Assembly (NCBI GenBank): GCA_902798965.1
Contig: CADBYS010000009.1
Location: 1-64,000, forward strand
Direction: 5' to 3'
Length of the DNA: 64,000 nucleotides
Source: an uncultured Bacteroidales bacterium
GTDB taxonomy: Bacteria; Bacteroidota; Bacteroidia; Bacteroidales; Paludibacteraceae
A program made the position numbers and the translations under genes. A model generated the notes under the pieces. That model was not told the DNA's origin. It was given only the letters and a program-made list of their open reading frames with translations, and did not search any database. Of this stretch, positions 59,021 through 64,000 are shown piece by piece. How positions within the stretch are numbered: position 1 is the stretch's first letter; the number at the start of each line of letters is the position of its first letter.

Positions 59021-60526
59021 ATGAAAAAGTACATCTATATAGTAAGTATTGCAGCCCTGGCGCTGCTGACAGCTTGCAGTCTGGATCGTGAACCGCTATC
59101 CGATCAGTCGGAGCTGAACTTAGGTTCGAGTGAGAACGACAGCGTTCGCATCAAGTTCAAAGACCGCGCGGCCATCTACGCCGTATATAACGATCTGTAC
59201 AACGTGATGCGCGACAGGCAAGAGCACTGGTATCTGGATTACCTGCTCTTCGGCGAGTCGCGTACCGACAACGCGTATGCAGGCACGACGGGTGCGGAGG
59301 TAGTACCTGTAGAGACGAACGCCCTGGACGCCTCGAACCCCGATATAGCACGTGACTGGGATCGCTATCTTGAGGATATAGCCAAGGCGAACGTGGTAAT
59401 CACGAACATCGATCTGGTGCCCGACCCTACGTTTGCTGACAGCGAGCGCAAGCAGTGGAAGGCTGAAGCCAAGATCTTCCGTGCGATGATGATCTTCGAC
59501 CTGGCACACTGGTTCGGCAATATCCCCTTGAACCTGACCGAGGCTCCGGATATCACCGCTGCGAACATCGAGGAGGTTTATCCTATTTACTTCCCCCGCC
59601 CTGTGACACAGGATTCGGCTTACCGTCAGGTTATCCTTGACCTCACGGAAGCTATCCCGTATGCTCCGGCATTGGATGCAGGCGACAAGACGCGATTGTC
59701 AAAGACCGTGGCTTATGCCCTGCTTGCCAAGCTCTATGCCGAACTGGGCGATTGGAGCAAGGTGATTGAGTACTGCGACAAGGTGTTTGCCGACGGCATA
59801 CGTCTGGAGCCGAACTTCGCCGACCTGTGGGGCTTTGACGAGGACAAGAAAGACGCCGTGCTCCGCAACTCGCAAGAGGTGATCCTGGAGATGCACTACC
59901 CCACCGGTAGCGGCAACTGGGTGACATGGATGTACGGCCGTGACATGGCAGACCCTGAGTCGAACTTCACATGGGCTAAGTGGATCACTCCGAGCCGCGA
60001 CCTGATCAAGGCTTTTGAGAAGGAAGGTGACAATATCCGCTACCAGCAGACCGTGGTGTGGGATGCATGCAACTGGAGCAACTATTACCCTGCCAACCAC
60101 TACCCCTTTATGTACAAGTGCCGCTCGGCATACAACAGTGTAATCAAGCTTCGCGGTGCAGATATCATGCTGCTCAAGGCTGAGGCCTTGGCTCACACGG
60201 GTAATCTGTCAGGCGCTGCCGACCTGGTGAACGAGGTACGTGCACGCGTCAATCTGGCAGCTCTCGACCTGTCGAAGACCGGCAGCGAGGAGGCTATGCT
60301 CAACTCGATATTGAACGAGCGCCGCCTGGAGCTGGCACTGGAAGGTCAGCGCCTGTTCGACCTCATCCGATTCGGCAAACTACTGGAAGTGATGAACGGT
60401 ATCGACCTGCGTGACGAAGGTCGCTTGCGCCAAGCTCGTCCGTTCGTACCCGAACACCGACTGATGCCGATTCCACAAACGGCACTCGACAAAAATGCAA
60501 ATCTGGTACAGAATCCTGGCTACTAA
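59021..60526 (+). CDS. SusD/RagB family glycan-binding lipoprotein
   Basis: 501 residues with a lipoprotein signal (L-A-L-L-T-A-C-S). The SusD fold is recognised by the N-terminal Y-x-D-L-Y region, A-K-I-F-R-A-M-M-I-F-D-L-A-H-W-F-G, T-A-Y-A-L-L-A-K-L-Y-type helices, A-D-I-M-L-L-K-A-E-A-L and the end signature I-L-N-E-R-R-L-E-L-A-L-E-G-Q-R-L-F-D-L-I-R. It caps the SusC channel on the cell surface and follows susC by 54 bp. Confidence 0.93.
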   Translation: MKKYIYIVSIAALALLTACSLDREPLSDQSELNLGSSENDSVRIKFKDRAAIYAVYNDLYNVMRDRQEHWYLDYLLFGESRTDNAYAGTTGAEVVPVETNALDASNPDIARDWDRYLEDIAKANVVITNIDLVPDPTFADSERKQWKAEAKIFRAMMIFDLAHWFGNIPLNLTEAPDITAANIEEVYPIYFPRPVTQDSAYRQVILDLTEAIPYAPALDAGDKTRLSKTVAYALLAKLYAELGDWSKVIEYCDKVFADGIRLEPNFADLWGFDEDKKDAVLRNSQEVILEMHYPTGSGNWVTWMYGRDMADPESNFTWAKWITPSRDLIKAFEKEGDNIRYQQTVVWDACNWSNYYPANHYPFMYKCRSAYNSVIKLRGADIMLLKAEALAHTGNLSGAADLVNEVRARVNLAALDLSKTGSEEAMLNSILNERRLELALEGQRLFDLIRFGKLLEVMNGIDLRDEGRLRQARPFVPEHRLMPIPQTALDKNANLVQNPGY

Positions 60527-60529
60527 AAT

Positions 60530-61972
60530 ATGAATAGTATGAAAAAGTTATTTTCTATAGTATTGGCAGCGTTGCTGATGGCAGCATGCCAACCCGAGCA
60601 CTACCGTGAGGTATATCCGGAAGGAAACCCGGAGATCAAAGGCGAGCTGCTGACCCAATCCGTATTGTTCGGAACGGATAGTGTACGTTTCCGCGTGACG
60701 ATTGATGAGAAGCAGACGCCCCTGTCGCAGTTGCAAGTGAAGGTGATGGTAGGTCTGCGGGTAGCAGCCACCGAACTGGTGCGCACCAAAGGTTTGCACT
60801 ACGAAGCCACGCTCAGCTACTTCGTACCGTTTGGTCCGAACATGCCCGAAGGCGAGCCGGTGAAGATTTATCTTACCGCTACGAACATTGAGGGTACTGC
60901 CTCCAACCTGATTCTGGAAGGTTGCACAGGTCATCGTCCGGCATTCGAAACGATGTACATCATGCCTCCCAGCGTTACGTACGGCGCTATAGGCAAAGGA
61001 CAGCAGATGACGTGGGACGACAGCCAGCAACTATACGTTGCTTACGACCTGAAGTACCCGAAATCCATCCAGTGCCTGCTGGCAGTGGTAGGTACGAAGT
61101 TCGGACGAGTAGATTGGAAGTACCCCGTATTCGGAACGATCAACGACGAGATAACCCTGATCACCCAAGAGCAGTTCGAAGCCGAGGAAGCCAAGCCGAT
61201 CATCCTGGAGGACGACAACTTCGAGACCATCGATACCATCACCTTCAACCCGCTGACCTTCGAGGTAACGATTGGCGGCAAGATTGCTATGCCTGTATCG
61301 GCTGTGGATATAGAGAAAGACCTGGTTGAGGAGCCGAGTTATATCGCTTCGTCGGCCGCCAAGAAGGAGTACCGCGGTGCGAAGATCTTCTTCGACAAGG
61401 ACAGCGAGGTAGAGATCACGGGTGTGGTTGACCTGTCGAAGGCATACAACCTGGATTACATGGAGTACCTGGGCGGCAACAAGGTGAAGTTCCTGGGCGA
61501 GAAAGGTATGTACTACCTGTCGTACAAGGTGGCTGAGGACTATCTGGTAGTAGAGCCGTTGTACGACCTGACCGAGCCGGACGTGATGTATCTGTGCGGT
61601 GTAGGTATGGGTCAGCCGTCATGGGATCCGCACGCTACGAGCGGTTGGGGCTTTGACAGTCCGAATCAGAACTTCGTGGCACGCACCATAGCGCCGAAGA
61701 CCTATCAGTTCACCGTATATATGCTCAACGATAGCGAGAACGCCGACCATCCGGGCTTCGGCAGCGTGAACTTCAAGTTCTTCCACCAGCACGGCTGGGG
61801 TGGCGAAGAGGCCTCGACCGACTACTCGCAGGTTGGTCTGAACATCGTCAGTTCAACCGAGGACAGCAACGTAGGCAACTGGTGGTCGAGCTCCAGCCCG
61901 CTGTTCGAAGGCGTATATCGCGTGACGCTTGATAAGAATACAATGGAAACCCGTTACGAAAAGATCCGATAA
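60530..61972 (+). CDS. Surface glycan-binding lipoprotein (DUF5125/DUF5121-like)
   Basis: 480 residues (start 60530; a second ATG at 60539 gives M-K-K-L-F-S-I-V-L-A and the same lipobox L-M-A-A-C-Q). Two regions: an N-terminal beta-rich part with F-R-V-T-I-D-E-K-Q-T and a C-terminal part with D-V-M-Y-L-C-G-V-G-M-G-Q-P-S-W-D and W-W-S-S-S-S-P-L-F-E-G-V-Y. These match the DUF5125/DUF5121 lipoproteins found beside SusD in beta-glucan loci, where they hold the polymer at the surface. No catalytic motif. It is 3 bp after susD and 2 bp before the GH30 gene. Confidence 0.75.
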   Translation: MNSMKKLFSIVLAALLMAACQPEHYREVYPEGNPEIKGELLTQSVLFGTDSVRFRVTIDEKQTPLSQLQVKVMVGLRVAATELVRTKGLHYEATLSYFVPFGPNMPEGEPVKIYLTATNIEGTASNLILEGCTGHRPAFETMYIMPPSVTYGAIGKGQQMTWDDSQQLYVAYDLKYPKSIQCLLAVVGTKFGRVDWKYPVFGTINDEITLITQEQFEAEEAKPIILEDDNFETIDTITFNPLTFEVTIGGKIAMPVSAVDIEKDLVEEPSYIASSAAKKEYRGAKIFFDKDSEVEITGVVDLSKAYNLDYMEYLGGNKVKFLGEKGMYYLSYKVAEDYLVVEPLYDLTEPDVMYLCGVGMGQPSWDPHATSGWGFDSPNQNFVARTIAPKTYQFTVYMLNDSENADHPGFGSVNFKFFHQHGWGGEEASTDYSQVGLNIVSSTEDSNVGNWWSSSSPLFEGVYRVTLDKNTMETRYEKIR

Positions 61973-61974
61973 CA

Positions 61975-63468
61975 ATGAAAGCGACATTATTGATAAGCAT
62001 CCTCGCAGTCATGATGCTCACGGGCTGCGAGAAAAAGAACGTCAATCCAGGCACTGACCCTCAGCCCACCACCCGGTACGACGTGATGACCTACATCACT
62101 ACGGCTGACAACACGATGCACTTCGACAAAGTGGGCAAGAACTATGCCGAGGGGCTGAACATGAGTCCGGAGATCACGCTCGTACTCGATCCGCAGACCC
62201 GCTATCAGCAGTTCGACGGTTTTGGTGCTGCTATCACCGGTGCCAGTGCCTACAACCTAAAGCGGATGCCGCAAGAGGCTCGCACCAAACTGCTCAAGGA
62301 GACTTTCAGCGTAAGCGAGGGAATGGGCTACAGTTACGTACGCGTACCTATCGGAGGCAGTGACTTCAATGCCAAGAGCAACTACGACTACACCTGCTGC
62401 GACCAGGTAGGGCTGGAGAATTTCGCCCTCACCTCCGACGAGGTAGATTACATCATCCCTATTCTCAAGGAGATACTGGCTATCAACCCCGACCTGAAGG
62501 TTATGGGTACGCCGTGGAGCTGCCCGCGCTGGATGAAGATTGACGATCCGGACAGGAAGAACCCGTACAACAACTGGGTAGGCGGTTATCTCAATCCCGA
62601 TTACTATCAGGACTATGCCATGTACTTCGTGTTGTGGATTCAAGCCTTCGAGCGCGAGGGAATCAAGATCGAGAGTGTAACTGTACAGAACGAGCCGCTG
62701 AACTGGGGTAACTGCATATCGCTGTATATGCCCTGGCAACAGGAGCGTGACTTCGTGAAGACCGCTCTGGGTCCGAAATTCGAAGCAACAGGGCTGAACA
62801 CGAAGATCATCGTGTTCGACCACAACTACAACTACGACAACAAGGAGGATCAGAACGATTACCCGCTCAAGATTTACAACGACGCAACCGCAGCCCAATA
62901 CATCGACGGTGCAGCCTATCATAACTACGGCGGCAACGCTACGGAGCTGGAGCAGATACACAAGGCTGCACCCGAGAAGAACCTCTACTTCACCGAGGCC
63001 TCCATCGGCACGTGGAACAATGGCAACGACATGAGCGTCTCGCTGCTCAATGAGATGAAGTACACCTGCCTGGCCAACGTGCTGCGCTGGTGCAAGGCGG
63101 TGATCGTATGGAACTACATGCTCGATGACAACAACGGTCCTCACGGAGGATCGGGTGCTTGCTCCACCTGCTTCGGTGCAGTGGACGTATCGAGCAAGGA
63201 TTACACGACGCTGTACAAGCGTAGTCACTACTATGCTATCGGTCACCTGAGCAAGGCGTGCAAGACCGGCTCCACACGCATCGGCACGAAAGGCTATCAG
63301 CCTACGAACGTGACGGTTTGTGCAGCCGAGAATCCTGACGGATCATACGGCATAGTGCTGATGAACGAGAACAGCGACGGACTGAACATGCAGATTGAAG
63401 CCGGTGGCAAATACTTTGCACTTACCTTGCCGGGTAAGAGCATCACCACCTGCGTTATACCCAAATAG
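61975..63468 (+). CDS. GH30 family glycoside hydrolase, lipoprotein
   Basis: 497 residues with lipobox M-L-T-G-C near 19. The GH30 core has Q-Q-F-D-G-F-G-A-A-I-T-G, the acid/base Glu240 in V-T-V-Q-N-E-P and the nucleophile Glu341 in Y-F-T-E-A-S-I-G, with a C-terminal beta-sandwich. Activities in GH30 include beta-glucosylceramidase, beta-1,6-glucanase and xylanase. Sequence style and the order SusC-SusD-binding lipoprotein-GH30 resemble beta-1,6-glucan loci, so surface endo-beta-1,6-glucanase is the best guess. All catalytic residues are present. Confidence 0.9.
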   Translation: MKATLLISILAVMMLTGCEKKNVNPGTDPQPTTRYDVMTYITTADNTMHFDKVGKNYAEGLNMSPEITLVLDPQTRYQQFDGFGAAITGASAYNLKRMPQEARTKLLKETFSVSEGMGYSYVRVPIGGSDFNAKSNYDYTCCDQVGLENFALTSDEVDYIIPILKEILAINPDLKVMGTPWSCPRWMKIDDPDRKNPYNNWVGGYLNPDYYQDYAMYFVLWIQAFEREGIKIESVTVQNEPLNWGNCISLYMPWQQERDFVKTALGPKFEATGLNTKIIVFDHNYNYDNKEDQNDYPLKIYNDATAAQYIDGAAYHNYGGNATELEQIHKAAPEKNLYFTEASIGTWNNGNDMSVSLLNEMKYTCLANVLRWCKAVIVWNYMLDDNNGPHGGSGACSTCFGAVDVSSKDYTTLYKRSHYYAIGHLSKACKTGSTRIGTKGYQPTNVTVCAAENPDGSYGIVLMNENSDGLNMQIEAGGKYFALTLPGKSITTCVIPK

Positions 63469-63487
63469 TCAAAAGTCAAAAGTCGAA

Positions 63488-63531
63488 AGTCAAAAGCCGT
63501 AGTGCACAAATAAGGCTTTTGGCTTTTGACT
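63488..63531 (+). terminator. Hairpin after the GH30 gene
   Basis: AGTCAAAAGCC (63488-63498) pairs with GGCTTTTGACT (63521-63531). It lies within an AAAGTC tandem tract that starts right after the stop. It could terminate or attenuate transcription before the next gene. Confidence 0.65.
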
Positions 63532-63571
63532 CCGACTATAATAGTTAACTATTTTAAATCAAACAAACATC

Positions 63572-64000
63572 ATGAAAAAGTTATTTACTTTTGCAATGGC
63601 GCTGATGGCAGCAATGGCTATCAACGCAACAGATTACTACCTGGTTGGTGATTGTGTAGGTTGGAATCCTAGTAACGAACAGTACAAGTTCGTTGAAGTT
63701 GGCGGTGTTCTTACCGTTGAAGTAGCCGATCTTTATGGGGTTATCAAAGTAGCAGAGAACGGCGGATGGCATCCTCAACACGGTGCTTCCAACAATGGAG
63801 ATGGAGTTGCTTTAAATGGCTCGTTTACCATGACGAAGTGTGTTGACACTGAGGAAAATCCTGAGGCTGATCCTCCTGCAGGCTGTACAATTCTTATTCC
63901 TGAAAATCAGCAGGAAGGTGATGACTGGCGTTACAAAGATGCCAAACTCACGCTGAACGTAACTGATCCCGACCATATAGTAATCTCCCTCGTGGCTGGT
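63572..64000 (+). CDS. Secreted protein, partial (SusE/SusF-like start)
   Basis: An ATG at 63572 opens a frame to the window edge (143 codons). It starts MKKLFTFAMALMAAMAINA, a type I signal peptide without lipobox cysteine, followed by T-D-Y-Y-L-V-G-D-C-V-G-W-N-P, a beta-sandwich start as in starch-binding SusE/SusF modules and related CBM-like domains. Its place suggests a further binding protein of this locus, but the C-terminal part needed for identification is missing. Confidence 0.65.
   Translation, partial: MKKLFTFAMALMAAMAINATDYYLVGDCVGWNPSNEQYKFVEVGGVLTVEVADLYGVIKVAENGGWHPQHGASNNGDGVALNGSFTMTKCVDTEENPEADPPAGCTILIPENQQEGDDWRYKDAKLTLNVTDPDHIVISLVAG

Noticed and set aside
62257..63246. 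329-residue minus-strand frame inside the GH30 gene
   Set aside because: Valine-run-rich antisense shadow; the plus strand carries both catalytic glutamates of GH30.

Overview
The window looks like chromosomal DNA of a member of the Bacteroidales, probably an animal-associated lineage. The evidence is Bacteroidetes-type promoters (TTTG, about 20 bp, then TAnnTTTG) before most transcription units, two SusC/SusD pairs, DUF4491, DUF6377, ORF6N and DUF3987 proteins, and surface proteins ending in an RDG-type C-terminal motif. Genus cannot be read from the sequence. No rRNA, Cas gene or transposase gene was seen.

Layout. (1) 1-16.8 kb is a defence and accessory island: a partial DUF3987 protein of mobile-element type, an AAA/DUF4143 ATPase behind a 33-bp-period repeat array, a five-gene BREX type 3-like operon (brxF-brxC-pglXI-pglZ-brxA) behind a rod-shaped structured RNA, a RhuM-type regulator, a decayed hydrolase gene, and an AbiE toxin-antitoxin pair behind a second structured leader. 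The BREX operon lacks the BrxHII helicase usual for type 3, and its BrxF has no visible P-loop. (2) 16.8-31.5 kb is almost entirely minus strand: an AI-2E family protein, an amino-acid-type ABC transporter whose permease is fused to a substrate-binding domain with its lobes in permuted order, a BtuB-like TonB receptor, a RagAB/SusCD pair, an MBL-fold hydrolase, glutathione peroxidase with an OhrR-like MarR regulator, small membrane and outer-membrane proteins, a receiver-less winged-helix regulator and a GNAT enzyme. This suggests nutrient uptake (possibly peptides or amino acids) plus peroxide stress. (3) 31.5-45.3 kb is bounded by two inverted copies of a short MITE-like element and holds three minus-strand tRNAs (Leu, Leu, Gly), a 3361-residue secreted protein with a small translationally coupled partner, a retropepsin/SEC-C gene pair between direct repeats, and tRNA-Pro. 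(4) 45.4-54.1 kb is a second accessory region of single genes (AAA/DUF234, ORF6N, two AlbA_2 proteins, AlkD-like, surface protein plus glycine-rich peptide). Four of them lie behind copies of the same roughly 85-100 bp terminator-promoter cassette. A 287-bp MITE-like insertion with a 10-bp target duplication can be defined against an empty paralogous site. (5) 54.1-64 kb is a polysaccharide utilization locus: a membrane regulator with DUF6377, then divergent SusC, SusD, a surface glycan-binding lipoprotein, a GH30 lipoprotein and the start of another secreted protein. The gene order suggests a beta-glucan, possibly beta-1,6-glucan, as substrate.

The strongest candidates for something undescribed are the helicase-less BREX operon with its structured leader, the permuted permease/binding-protein fusion, the paired regulators sharing one PLD-like C-terminal domain, the dispersed promoter cassette, and the giant secreted protein with its coupled partner.
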